From the NCBI GenBank assembly GCA_026545225.1, contig CM048845.1, positions 100,188,033 to 100,252,032 on the forward strand: a DNA stretch of 64,000 bases. Reading direction: 5' to 3'. Source of the stretch: Cornus controversa. Its lineage: Eukaryota > Streptophyta > Magnoliopsida > Cornales > Cornaceae. The notes beneath the pieces were generated by a model. It searched no databases. It was given only the letters and a program-made list of their open reading frames with translations, and was not told the DNA's origin. Both the position numbers and the translations under genes were made by a program. Of this stretch, positions 49,864 through 61,031 are shown piece after piece. Every line of letters starts with the position of its first letter. The first letter of the stretch is position 1.

Positions 49864-50936
49864 GTGAGAATTCCTCAACCAAGTGATTAGTAAAGAAGAA
49901 AATAAAAGGGTTTGATATTAGAAGAGTAAAGTGAGAATAAAAATGCAGCAAAATAACTATCTAAACTCAAGAATAACACTCATCATCAGCAAAATCAACC
50001 ACATATACAAAAGAAAATATACCTTTTCTCGTACTTTATTGTTATCCATATAAATGTGTGTAGATTATCCCACATGCAGAGCAAGTGCATTCAAACACAA
50101 TAATATATATTAGATTATTCAGATTAGGTATAAAGCTTTTGAAATGAGAAGCCAAAGTAATTAAAATATACCTTTTTTCAGACTTCGTTAGAGTCTCCAA
50201 ATCTCAAAGTTCAAACGATGCAAAAGTAATGAAATTGAATCATTGTCACTTCCCCATTCCTCAATCTCAAAGTCGTCACATATGATATAGGGACATTTAT
50301 ACAAACAGTTCTATTTCATACCATACAACTAATTAATAATACAATAGTCAACAAGTCCATAAACTAGCATATAATACAAGTAACGGAGTTTTAATCTAAA
50401 TTTCTCAAACATCATTTCTCAAGAACAACAATGAGCAAGAAGAACACAATAACCATCATGAATATTATACTAATAGCAGCACAACCACAACCAGCAATTA
50501 GAAATATTATAATAGTTTAAACATAAAAATCACCTTTTAAAAATTATGATGGAGTCACGAATAATTATAATTATTAAACAATTTTTATCTCATTTTTTCA
50601 ATATATACACCATAATAACAATATTCCAGTGGAAGATTATAGCAAGGTGTGTAATTCATGTGTTCGGCTTGGTGCCTTCTAGATTGTAGCATTTTTAGGC
50701 CTTTTTTGTGTTCGTCCTTGGGCTTTGTTTGGGCTGGTTGCCATGGTATCTTTCATCTATACAATTACTTAAATATATAAATTATTTTTCTTATTCATAG
50801 TTGAGTTTTGATTCAATATTATTTAATTTCAACAATGACCTTGATCATTAGAATACTTTGTCAAGATTGGATTGTTGTTGTTCCTTTTGTTTAAATTTCA
50901 ACAGCTCTTGATTTTCAAGTTATTTTTCTGAATTGG

Positions 50937-51052
50937 GGTCCTGGTTATCTTTCAAAAGTTCTATATGAAGAAGAGTACAATTTCAATAATGAAAATCAAA
51001 GATCCTCATTAGCACAATATAGATAAGATTTATCCGACAACTATAGTCTCAG

Positions 51053-51105
<53 letters not shown>

Positions 51106-51242
51106 TCCTGGTTATCTTTCAAAAGTTCTATATGAAGAAGAGTACAATTTCACTAACGAAAATCAAAGATACCCATTAGCACAATATAGAGAAGATTTAT
51201 CCAGCAACTATAGTCTCAGTATATATATATATATATATATTG
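50937..51242. repeat. 167-bp tandem duplication with (TA)n inside the Pack-type element
   Basis: The unit beginning GGTCCTGGTTATCTTTCAAA occurs at 50937 and 51104, each ending in a (TA)n run (51054-51103 and about 51220-51240). Copies differ at a handful of positions. Confidence 0.9.
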
Positions 51243-51691
51243 GAACATGACCAAATCATGAAAAAATTAGACCAAATTAACCTATTCCATTTTATTGATT
51301 TTTTATACACCCCTATTCGGAACAAAACGATTTTAAGTTTAAATAATTTATAACATCATAAATAACAGAGAAAAAAATGAAACAAGTTGTCGAAGTGTCG
51401 AGATGGATGTGTAGAGAGACAGAAGTGTATACATGGAAGATAGAGAGACTGAAGTGTCGAGATGGAAGATAGAGAGATAAAGAAGTGTTGTTATAGAAGA
51501 TATACCTGATAGATGTCACACGGTACCTCTAGGGCTTCGACGGGCGCAGAAAAAGTCGAATGAAACCAAAATGAGTTAGATCTAGGGTTCAACCAAAGGA
51601 AGATAATATTTTTTTTCAAAAATCATCAGATTTATAGTTTAGAAGTGGGGTTTATGTCTTCGAAAGGAAGAAGAGAAGAGTGAAGACTTAC

Positions 51692-51860
51692 ATTGGTAGC
51701 TTGTGGAGACGATTAGGTGCTCGCCCTTGGACCTTACAGTGGTGAATAGGTTGATGATCGGTGAACGACGCTTCTTGATCGGTAGGTCTGCAGATTGCTA
51801 GATCATTTCATACACTTCTCCCGAATCGCCTTCAACGGAAGCTCTCGATGTGGTAGGGTT
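51692..51860 (-). other. Leader-like exon near the right end of the Pack-type element
   Basis: On the minus strand, beginning near an AAACCCTACC motif, this GC-richer segment ends CCAAT followed by the strong donor GTAAGTC at 51691. It precedes the captured exons in the same orientation and could be the first exon of a chimeric transcript. No coding frame is assigned. Confidence 0.35.
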
Positions 51861-52146
51861 TCAGACCAAAAATGTTTTTAGCTTTTTAATATATATGTGG
51901 GCTACAGTGTATCATCAGGCCCACTACAGTATTTGTAAAATGCTCCGCTACAGTACCCGGGCTACAGTATTAAAACAACCAAAAATATCAAATTTGTGTT
52001 TTGGGTTTGAGCCCAAAAATTTGAAACAACAAGCCTACTGTTGAAACCAAAGCAAAAGTTACCAAACGTGTATTCATTCACTGTACTGCTACAGTAGCCT
52101 TGCAAAAACAAAAAACTCAAAGTAAAAATGATTACCAAACAGTACC

Positions 52147-54130
52147 TAAGTGTATTAGTTACTACATTCGCTTTTTCTGGGTGGTATTGGATGAAAAAGT
52201 GATAATCTTTTATGAATTCCAACCACCTATGCTGCCTCATATTCAGCTCCTTCTGTGAGAACAGATATTGCAAACTCTTGTGATCACTAAACAATCTGAA
52301 AGTCTCCCCTAAGATATAATGCTTCCAGATACTCTAGGCAAAGACCACAGTTGCTAACTTCAAATTATGAGTCGGGTAATTAAACTCGTGAGGCTTAAGC
52401 TTACTTGAAGCATAGGATATCGACCTCTCCTCCTGCATCAACACACAACCCAAACCATGCAATGATGCATCGGTATATACCAAGTACTCAACTCTGCTTT
52501 AAGGAGTAGCTAGAACAGGTGTAATTATTAACCTGCTCTTCAACTTATCAATCGCCGCCTGACAAGATTCATTCTATAGGAAAAAGGCACACCCTTTTTA
52601 GATAGGTGAGCGGGCTACAATCTTGGAGAAGCCCTGAATGAACCTACGATAATAACCAGCTAATCCCAGAAAACTACGAATCTCCATGAGTGAGGTAGGT
52701 TGTCCCCACTCCAACACTGCCGACACCTTGCTTGGATCAATCGCTATCCCCTTCTCAGATATTACATGACCTAAGAATTTTACCTCCATCTGCCAGAAAT
52801 CACATTTCTCAAACTTTTCATACAACTGGTGATATCTTAGTGTCTACAGAACAATACTGAGATGTCTAACGTAATCCTCCTCTGACCTAGAAATAGGCCT
52901 GGTGCCTAGAGCTAAAAAAATAACAAAGTCTATCTTACGACTCGATGGTAGCCCTGAAATTTCTTGAAAGACATCCTGAAAGTCTCGTACCACTAGAATG
53001 GAATCTATAGAAACTATAATTCCCTCCGGAGACTCCTCACTAATAAAGAATAGGTGAGTATTAGACCCTCCATTTGATTGCAGCATAACAACCAAATGCA
53101 TCCCCTGACCCGGTATAGCAAAAATAATTGCCTTATCAAAGCAATTAACCTGGCATAATAACGCGATAACCAATCCATCCCGAGTATGACATCATATGAA
53201 TTCATGTCTAGGAGCAATAGGTCTGCCAAGAATCTAAGTCTACCCATGCTATAGTGACTTGACTACAGTGTTCCCGTAAAACCGTAGTTACTCCCAATAG
53301 TGTAGCTATAGTAAGTGGGGAACTACATGACTAAGTAAGTATACCCGATAGCCTAACAAATGACTGAGACACAAAAGAGTGAGATGCCCCAGTGTCAAAT
53401 AAAAAAATGATCAAAGTTACCCTTTATCGAAAACATACCCTCAATCACCTAAGAAACCTGCACATCATATGACATAATGTTGTAGACCCTCCCATAGTGC
53501 ATCGGTTGAACTGGTTGCCCTGCTATATCCACTGTCTGATTAGCAGAGTATTTGTCATTTTGTTTCTCTCCCTGTCCTTTCCTGTAATCCCTCCTCATCT
53601 GACAATGCTGCAATGCAGCATTGACTACTTGAGCATTCTTCCGTGTTCACCTCCTCAGGTGCAAACAAAGATAAATTGGTGAACTCCTACTCATATCCTG
53701 CAGCTATCCTATCCCTCTGTTGTAAGTCCAGGAACTCCCTCTCGTGAAAGAATTTCGAATCCTCTCCTAACTGTTCGGCTGCTCCACTGGTAATGGAACA
53801 TGTGCCATCTACAGTGGCTACTATGGTGGTTGCGAATTCTGAAGAGCAGTCGCCACTTCTGTAGCTACAGCCTGAGCAATAATAGCTGCCAAATCAGGAG
53901 GAAGTTCAGTTCCACTTTAAACATTATCTTGTCTCTAGTTTTGGTTCATATTCCTCCTCCTACAAGGTAACATCTGAATAATACCCCGACAATAGACTAA
54001 AACGTATAGAGTATGATCAGTCCTATATTTAGATTCCATTTATCAGAATACGTAATGCGGAAGATACCGTACGACAGACCGTAAGAGCCCGAGAATACAT
54101 GAACTTAGAATTCTCTAATACCAACTAAAA
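52147..54130 (-). mobile_element. Ty3/gypsy copy 1, PBS-gag-protease-RT-RNase H part
   Basis: Read on the minus strand, a primer-binding-like TGGTATTAGAGA (54112-54123) is followed by a gag remnant starting near 53970 (NMNQN, then LPPDLAAIIAQAVATEVATA). A protease region follows with a frame-shifted FDTGAS and SYDVILGMDWL, then IDFVIFLALGTRPIS joined directly to RSEEDYVRHLSIVL, the RT C-terminus ([33 protein letters not shown]) and RNase H with FSDHKSLQYLFSQ. The reverse transcriptase core between GTRPIS and RSEEDY is missing, including the YxDD active site. Stops and frameshifts are frequent. The element continues at 47234 beyond the inserted transposon. Confidence 0.9.
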
Positions 54131-54727
54131 TGCCCCTACAAATTTTCACGCATGAGGTGACCAGTTTTACACATAAAACATAAGGACAACTGATAGCAAA
54201 AAGCGTAGAATAGAATGACAAAAGAAAAAGAATTTTAAATGCTGAAAGAAAAATCTAGCTGAAATAGATAATAATGTTAAATATACAAAATGCGAGTTTG
54301 AACTATACAACTTGGAAGTCCCATAACTCAAGGACCTCATAACCAAAAATTATAAAAGTAAAAATTTTATGGAATGATCTAAGTCCTTACACTAAAGTCT
54401 GATAAGGAATAAATGACTGCTATGCTCTAACCTTGAGGTGAAAATTGCCTGGGACTTGAAATATCAACAAAGTGGGTTAAACCCATGAGCAAGTTTCCTT
54501 TACTACCACCCATTCAGAGAACCGGTAAATATACCCTCTATATGAGGGACAATAAAATACTTAGATGTACACGTATCATTTCCTAATTTAACCCCTGTCC
54601 CAAAATAGAAACCAACCATACCAACCTATTCGTTATCACACAAATTATAAAATCTCTTTTCTAAGTTCAATCTAAAGGAAATCCTTATATGCCTGAACAC
54701 TTCATTAGATCTAAACCTTATTGGTAT

Positions 54728-55255
54728 AAGGCAATCCTAACATGCCTCCCTTCTAGACGTATTAAATACCTTATTAGGTATTTGACAATCCTGACAATAT
54801 GTAGACATACCATTTCTCACTTAACCTACGGTTCCATATTAGGACTATCCTATATCCTGTACCAACCCATATGTTATCACAAAATATAACACGTTTCTCT
54901 AAGTTTAATCCAAAAACAATCCTTACATGCCTAAACACTTAATTAATTACATACCCTACTAGTATTTGACAATCCTGATATGCCTCCTTTATCTACATAT
55001 TATATACTTTATTAGGTAATGAGCAATCCTCACATACCCTGCTCTTATATAAATATATTAAAATATCGTATTATGTAATTGGCAATCCTCACATGCCTCC
55101 CTTATAAACCTACTAAATACCTTATTAGGTATTGGCAATTGCCTCCTTTATAAACATATTAAATACCTTATTAGGTATTAGCAATTCATACATGCCTCCC
55201 ATAACCCTATTAAATACCTTATTAATTATTGGCAATCCATACATGTCCCTTGTAT
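54728..55255. repeat. Tandem minisatellite in gypsy LTR
   Basis: About seven to eight degenerate units of roughly 50-58 bp share GGCAATCCTCACATGCCTCC and TAAATACCTTATTAGGTATT. The repeat includes a short palindrome AATACCTTATTAGGTATT. Internal minisatellites are common in long chromovirus LTRs. Confidence 0.85.
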
Positions 55256-56330
55256 TAACATTGAAATAAATAATATAACATACTCAAAAGCATGCTAATT
55301 AACATCATAAAATCCTATCGGCACATGAATTAATTAAACCAAAATAAAGTACATAACCAACCACGCAAGTAAATAAGTTTAATATACACTCATATATGGT
55401 TTTAAACATTAAACAATAAATCAAGTATATTTATGATACCAGAAAAACAATTACGAAACGAGTAATAGACAATTAAACGATAACGTACACTTGATAAGCC
55501 TACTTTGCAACTTAAACGTCAAATATATCTAAACCTAGCTCTAACTTAGGTTTCTGGGCATATTCTGTTTTTAAAAGTCCCATTTTATATATTTTTTGAA
55601 TTTTTTTGGAATTTTTCAATAATTTAAAAATATTTCCAAAATAAAAGAAAATGAAAAACCAATTTTGAGGCATACTTTATGAACTAATTTTATAACAAGG
55701 AAAACTCATTTCAGCTTGAAATTTAAAACCCATGAGTATTTTGTCCCTAAAAGATTACTATAATTTTTTAAACAATTTCTGGAATTTAAAAGTAATTTTA
55801 AAAATTATTTTTCTTATTTTTTCCAATTTAAAATATTAAAATATTTTGGACTGGGCCCAATGAGTGGGCCCGATGAATGGGACCCCATAGGACCTTTTTC
55901 GGTCCCCGATCGATGTCAAAACAGGGCCCATATGCCCCACCGTGGCAGCGCGCGTGGGCGAGTGGCGCGCCCTGTTTATTTATCTTCTTGAGCGCCTGTT
56001 AGGTGCTTCTTTGCCCAACCGCCAACTATTCTTTTCTCGGCCACTTTTCGGCCTCTTCCGGCCATCATTTCATGTAATTTTTTTTATACCAAAATGCTCC
56101 CCATCGTCTAAGCTATGCATTGGTACTAAAATCACCACCATTCCTAGTCTAAATCAAAAAGTCCCAAATTCAAGTTTTAGGGTTCTAAACTTTGAAACTC
56201 AAATTTTCGTCAAACTACTCAACGATTTGCAACCAAACTTACAGAGTCTATTCGAGAAAGCAAGATTAACATATTATTTGGAACAAAAACCTTCGAAAAC
56301 GATGATTACATTAGGCACAAATGTCATGTC

Positions 56331-56358
56331 TATACATACACACACACACACACACGTG

Positions 56359-56389
<31 letters not shown>

Positions 56390-56390
56390 G

Positions 56391-56426
<36 letters not shown>

Positions 56427-56447
56427 CGTGTGTGTGTGTGTGTCTGT
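56331..56447. repeat. Compound (CA)n-(TA)n-(TG)n microsatellite
   Basis: CA repeats pass into TA, then ACACGTGTGTGT, TA again and TG repeats, giving a long near-palindromic alternating purine-pyrimidine tract inside the LTR. It produces artefactual open frames rich in Tyr/Ile and His/Thr. Confidence 0.95.
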
Positions 56448-57140
56448 GTCTGTATCTGCCTATCTGCCTATACACCTACATGCATATACTTATGAAAAAT
56501 TACCCCATAGTTGTATCAAACTCACAGATTACTCATGTTTAATCCACGAAAAATTCTTTAGTATGCATAATCATACAATCACAGAGTTATATACATATAT
56601 ATACGTATTCAAGTAACATATAAAAAATAGTCTCTGTTTACGAGTTCAAAGAGGAAGAGAAGAGTTTGAACTTACCTCTCGATGAACCGGAACTCGCCCC
56701 CCTGAATCGCTCATTCTCTCTGTCCTTTCCTACGTCAACGTTCTTCGGTCTCTAGTCGTGAAAGCGACAGAAACCCTAACCATTTTCTTTTTCTTTAGAA
56801 AATTAATTAAAATCTAAAATAATAAAAATAAACCCTAGCCTATCAAAATAAATATACACCTAGCCCAACCATTCCAGCCCAACTCAAGCCAATCCAAATT
56901 CTCCCTAGCCCAATCTAAAAATTTTAAATCAAAGAAAAAAATACAAAAGCCTAGTCCAACTAAAATTAAATAAAATAAAAAAATAACTAACCTAAAACAT
57001 TTAAAGCACTCCATAAACAATTCAAGGGACTAAAAGAAAAATAATTTAAACACATAACACATTTAAAACACTTAATAAATAATTTAACAACAGAACGATT
57101 AAATTAAAATTAAATAACCTTAAACTTATGGGGTATTACA

Positions 57141-59650
57141 TTCTTCCCCCCTAAAAGGAGGAATTCCGTCCTCAGAATTCACCCCTATACCTAAAATAAA
57201 AAGCTTTGAATGCTTGGCCTTTATTTCATCCTCCCTTTCTCAAGTGGACTTCACCTCGTTGTGGTGGCTCCACTGAACACGTACTAAAGGAATAGTCATG
57301 GAACGAAGGACCTAGTTCCTACGGTTAAGAATACAGTAAAGTTGCTCCACATAAGTTGCATCTGGCTGCAACTCAATCTCCCTAACCTCAATTTGCTGAT
57401 AAACATCATCATTCTTAAGGAATTTCCATAACATAGACACATGAAAAATATTGTACACTATGTGCATTGTGTCTGGTAATGCTAATCTATACGCTACTGT
57501 CCCGATCTTGTTAGTAATCATGAAAGAACCCACAAAATAAGATGACAACTTTCCATTTTTTTCCAAATCGCATTGTTCCTTTTATAGGAGAAACCTTGAG
57601 TAAAACTTAATCCCCCACCTTAAACTCTAGTGCTCGAGTTCTCTGATCAGCATAACTCTTCTGTCTACTTTGAGCAGTCCGCATACAATTTCTAATAAGA
57701 GTAACTTTCTCAGATATGTCCTTAATGAATTCAGGACTCAAGAATCTATTCTCTCCAGCCTTCAACCAGCATACAGGTGACTTACATGAGTGCCCATACA
57801 AAGCCTCGAATGGTGACATACCAATAGTCTTTTGATAACTATTGTTATAAGTAAACTCAATGAGTGACAAATAACTCTCCCAATTACCTTTGAAGTCGAG
57901 TACATATGCTCGCAACATATCTTCTAAAATCTGATTAACCCTGAGTCTGACCATCAGTCTGAGGTGATAGGCTGTACTGAGATGCAAAGCTGTACCCAGA
58001 GTCTGCTGAAAACTCTTCCAAAACCCTGATACAAATTTTGGATACCTATCGGATATAATAGACAAGGGCACGCCATGAAGCTTCACTATCTCTGCAATGT
58101 ATAATTTCTCGTATTACTTTGGAGTGTAATTTGAGTGAACTGGCAAGAAATTGGCTTGTCAACCTGTCTACTATAACCCAGATAGCATTATGACTCCAAT
58201 GTGAGAGGGGAAATCCCACAATGAAGTCCATGGAGATGCTCTCCCACTTTCACTCCAGTATAGGCAGTGGTTGTAAAGATCTTAACGATCTCTGGTGATC
58301 CATCTTGATCATCTAACAAGTGCTACACTTAGATACAAATATAGCAATGTCCCTCTTTATACCTGCCTATCAAAACTGTCGTTTCATGTCTTGGTACATT
58401 TTATCCCCTCCCGGGTGTACTAACTGAGAACTGTGGGCCTCACTTATCATTGCCCTCCTCAAATCATCTTTAGGAGGAACCACTAACTGCCCCTTGTATC
58501 GCAATCCTCAATCTATACCCACTGTATAAAACGGTACCTCTTCAGATTTTAACTCAGCCACTTTCTCTATGCACTGCGAGTCATATGAAATTATCCTTCG
58601 ATTAATAGTAGGTGTAACCACCACACACGCTACTAGATCATCAGCTAATTTATCAACGCTTCTCAAATCGTTTCATTCTGTTTGAAATAATGCTAGAAGA
58701 TTAGCATTGGGTTGGCGACTAAGTGCATTAGCTATGACATTCGCTTTCCTTAGGTGGTATTGGATGGAAAAGTGATAATCTTTTACGAATTCCAACCACC
58801 TACACTGCCTCATATTTAACTCCTTCTATGAGAACAGATATTGAACACTCTTGTGGTCACTGAACAATCTGAAAGTCTCCCCCAAGATATAATACCTCCA
58901 GATCTTCAAGGCAAAGACCACAACTGCTAACTCCAAATTATGAGTCGGGTAATTAAATTTGTGAGGCTTAAGCTTACGTGAATTATAGGATATCGGCCTC
59001 TTTTCCTGTATCAATACACAACCCAAATCCTACAATGATGCATCGGTATATACCAAGTACTCAACTCTGCTATGAGGAGTAGCTAGGACATATGAAGTTG
59101 TCAACCTGCTCTTCAACTAATCAAACGTCGTCTGACAAGATCATTCCATACGAAAAGGCACACTCTTTTTAAATGGGTGAGCAGGCTAGCAATCTTATAG
59201 AAGCCCTGAATGAACCTAGAAAACTATGAATCTCCGTAGGTGAGGTAGGCTGCCCCCACTCCAACACTGCCGACACATTGCTTCGATCAACCGCTATCCC
59301 CTTCTCAGATACTACATGACCCAAGAATTTTACATCTCTTTGTCAGAAATCACATTTATTAAACTTTGCATACAATTGGTGATCTTCAGTGTCTATAGAA
59401 CAATACTGAGATGTCTGGCGTAATCCTCCTTTGACCTAGAAATAAGCTTGGTGCCTAGAGTTAAGTAAATCACAAAGTCTATCTCATGACTCAGTGGTAG
59501 CCCAGGAATTTCCTGAAAGACATCCTGAAAGTCTCGCACCACTAGAATGGAATCTATAGAAATTATAATTCCGTTCAAAAATTCCTCATTAATAAAGAAT
59601 AGGTGAGTACTAGACCCTCCATTTGATTGCGACATAGCAACCAAATACAA
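57141..59650 (-). mobile_element. Ty3/gypsy copy 2, RT to integrase and polypurine tract
   Basis: Read on the minus strand, copy 2 begins abruptly near 59650 with SSTHLFFINEEF and IDFVIYLTLGTKLIS joined to RSKEDYARHLSIVL, the same junction as copy 1. Then come RNase H ([35 protein letters not shown]), integrase with MDFIVGFPLSH, IIHCRDSEASW-adjacent pieces, PLSIISDRYPKFVSGFWKS (second catalytic Asp), NQILEDMLRAY (catalytic Glu), and a C-terminal SH3/chromo-like part with GTVAYRLALPDTMH and NIFHVSMLWKF. It ends at the polypurine tract at 57141-57160. Several frameshifts interrupt it. It lacks gag, protease start and its own 5' LTR, and is unoccupied at the site where copy 1 carries the Pack-type element. 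Confidence 0.92.
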
Positions 59651-61031
59651 CCTTACATTCTCTCCATCCTATAGAGTGTATAATCTAGATTCTATATACG
59701 ATTCCAAATCATTCATTTTTTTAACTTTCTCTCATATGGTACTTATCAATTACTACATTTTTTTAACTTTCCCTCATATAGTACTTATCCATTATTAACT
59801 CTCTCTTGTTCAATTGAACATTTAAATATAACAAATATACTGTGAAAATTTCTACAATTTTAAAATATCAGCTTCAACTGTGTATATCCATAAAATATAA
59901 TCAAAATCCTAACTTTATATATATATATTTATATTTAATATAAAGTTGGGTTTAATTATGACTACAGTTTCTAATCCAATATTGGGTCAGATGTATAATA
60001 GAATGTGAGAAGTATTAAGTTTTATATGTTTAATTAATTATTTATTTTTAGTAACTACATAAAACACTTTAACAAAACTACACTCAAATGGTCATTAAAG
60101 AGCAATTTAGTTTTAAGATTGGAGGGTATTCATCTTTTTATTTCTTTAGGATTACTTTAAAGCAATTACTTTTTAATTTTGATCACTAAAATATAATTTT
60201 TCCATTAATAAAAGTTGAGTCAATTGTTTTATGGGAGTCTGAAATTACAGTACCACAAATAACCCTAAATGAAAAATATGAACTACAATAATGATATGCC
60301 AAGGGTAATTTAAGTTATCTGATTTAATTGAATGATGTTGGGTTAACTTGTGAGGGCATTTTAGGTATTTAGAAAAATTTAAGTGTGCAAACAAAATTTG
60401 GATTTTTGGCTTTTAAAGCTACATGTAATTTGAATTAATTTAATAGATGGAGTGAATCGTTCAAATAACGACAATGTTTTTTTTTTTGTCAGATAAGGAA
60501 TAATGAGTCGTTCAAATAATGACAAATTTTTTTTCTTTGGATAAGGAATAATGATAACTTTGATTCTTAAGGATCCGTTTGGTTAGATGGAACTATGGTA
60601 GAAAATGAAAGCAGAAGAAAAGTGAAGTAAAGGAAAGGAAAATTTAGTTTCCCGCATGCATTTGGTTAGCGTAATTTTTTTTGAGAAAAATTGTTAGAAA
60701 ATCTTATTTTATTAGTTTGGATAGCAATAAAGTGAAAAGAAAAGAATTTTATTAGATGGAGTGAATCATTCAAAAAACGACAATGTTTTTTTGTTTTTTC
60801 GGATAAGGAATAACGACAATTTTGATTCTTAAGGCTCTGTTTGGTTAGCGTGAAATAATAGGAAATGAAAAGAAACAAAAAAATTTAAAATTTTTGAGGA
60901 GTTTGGAGGAGCGAAAAAGGAAATTTTTTTGGAAAGGTTTGATTCCTCCAACTTTACGAGTGATCGGCGTTAAATGTTACGCATTCTAGCATCTTAATTT
61001 GCATATTTTATTCTCTTAGTGATAGGTTATA
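59651..61031. other. Spacer between gypsy block and Athila element
   Basis: AT-rich sequence with no gene. It holds repeated units: ATGGAGTGAATCGTTCAAAT with ACGACAATGTTTTTTT at 60447, a shortened copy from 60508, and a further copy at 60757. Each is followed by GATAAGGAATAA, and two by TTTGATTCTTAAGG with CTGTTTGGTTAG-like sequence. They look like ends of a repeated element family. Confidence 0.5.

Larger units (their letters stand above)
47235..52146. mobile_element. Gene-capturing PIF/Harbinger-like transposon (Pack type), 4.9 kb
   Basis: The ends GGTGCTGCTTGGTAACC and GGTTACTA-like complement (right end reads GATTACCAAACAGTACC) are imperfect inverted repeats, 14 of 17 matching. They are flanked by the 3-bp duplication TAA at 47232-47234 and 52147-52149, as for PIF/Harbinger elements. 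The paralogous gypsy copy shows the unoccupied site GACTAAGTGCATTA near 58717-58730. The left end has a subterminal array of CATGTTTGGTAA at 47332, 47387, 47441 and 47493, spaced about 54 bp. No transposase was found. Inside, both on the minus strand, are host gene fragments: glucose-6-phosphate 1-epimerase (49558-49863) and a TPX2/WVD2-like gene (48183-48616). A GC-richer leader-like segment with a GTAAGTC donor lies near the right end (51692-51860). Superfamily assignment rests on TSD and end sequence only. Confidence 0.8.
54131..57140 (-). mobile_element. Ty3/gypsy LTR (about 3.0 kb) shared by two internal regions
   Basis: On the minus strand the LTR starts TGTAATACCCC at 57140, right after the polypurine tract CTCCTTTTAGGGGGGAAGAA (57141-57160). 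It ends near GTAGGGGCA at 54131, a few bases before the primer-binding site of copy 1. It therefore serves as 3' LTR of copy 2 and 5' LTR of copy 1. It holds a 50-58 bp tandem repeat array (54728-55255), a CA/TA/TG microsatellite (56331-56447) and a GC-rich patch with GGGCCC motifs (55850-55930). Exact ends are approximate because no second LTR copy is present in the window. Confidence 0.75.

Noticed and set aside
54728-55255. Possible CRISPR-like repeat array
   Set aside because: The units are contiguous degenerate minisatellite copies without unique spacers, and the genome is a plant nucleus.
55942-56616. 224-codon open frame on the plus strand
   Set aside because: Much of it is the (CA)n/(TA)n/(TG)n microsatellite read as His/Thr and Tyr/Ile repeats, and it lies antisense in a gypsy LTR. 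No domain is recognisable.
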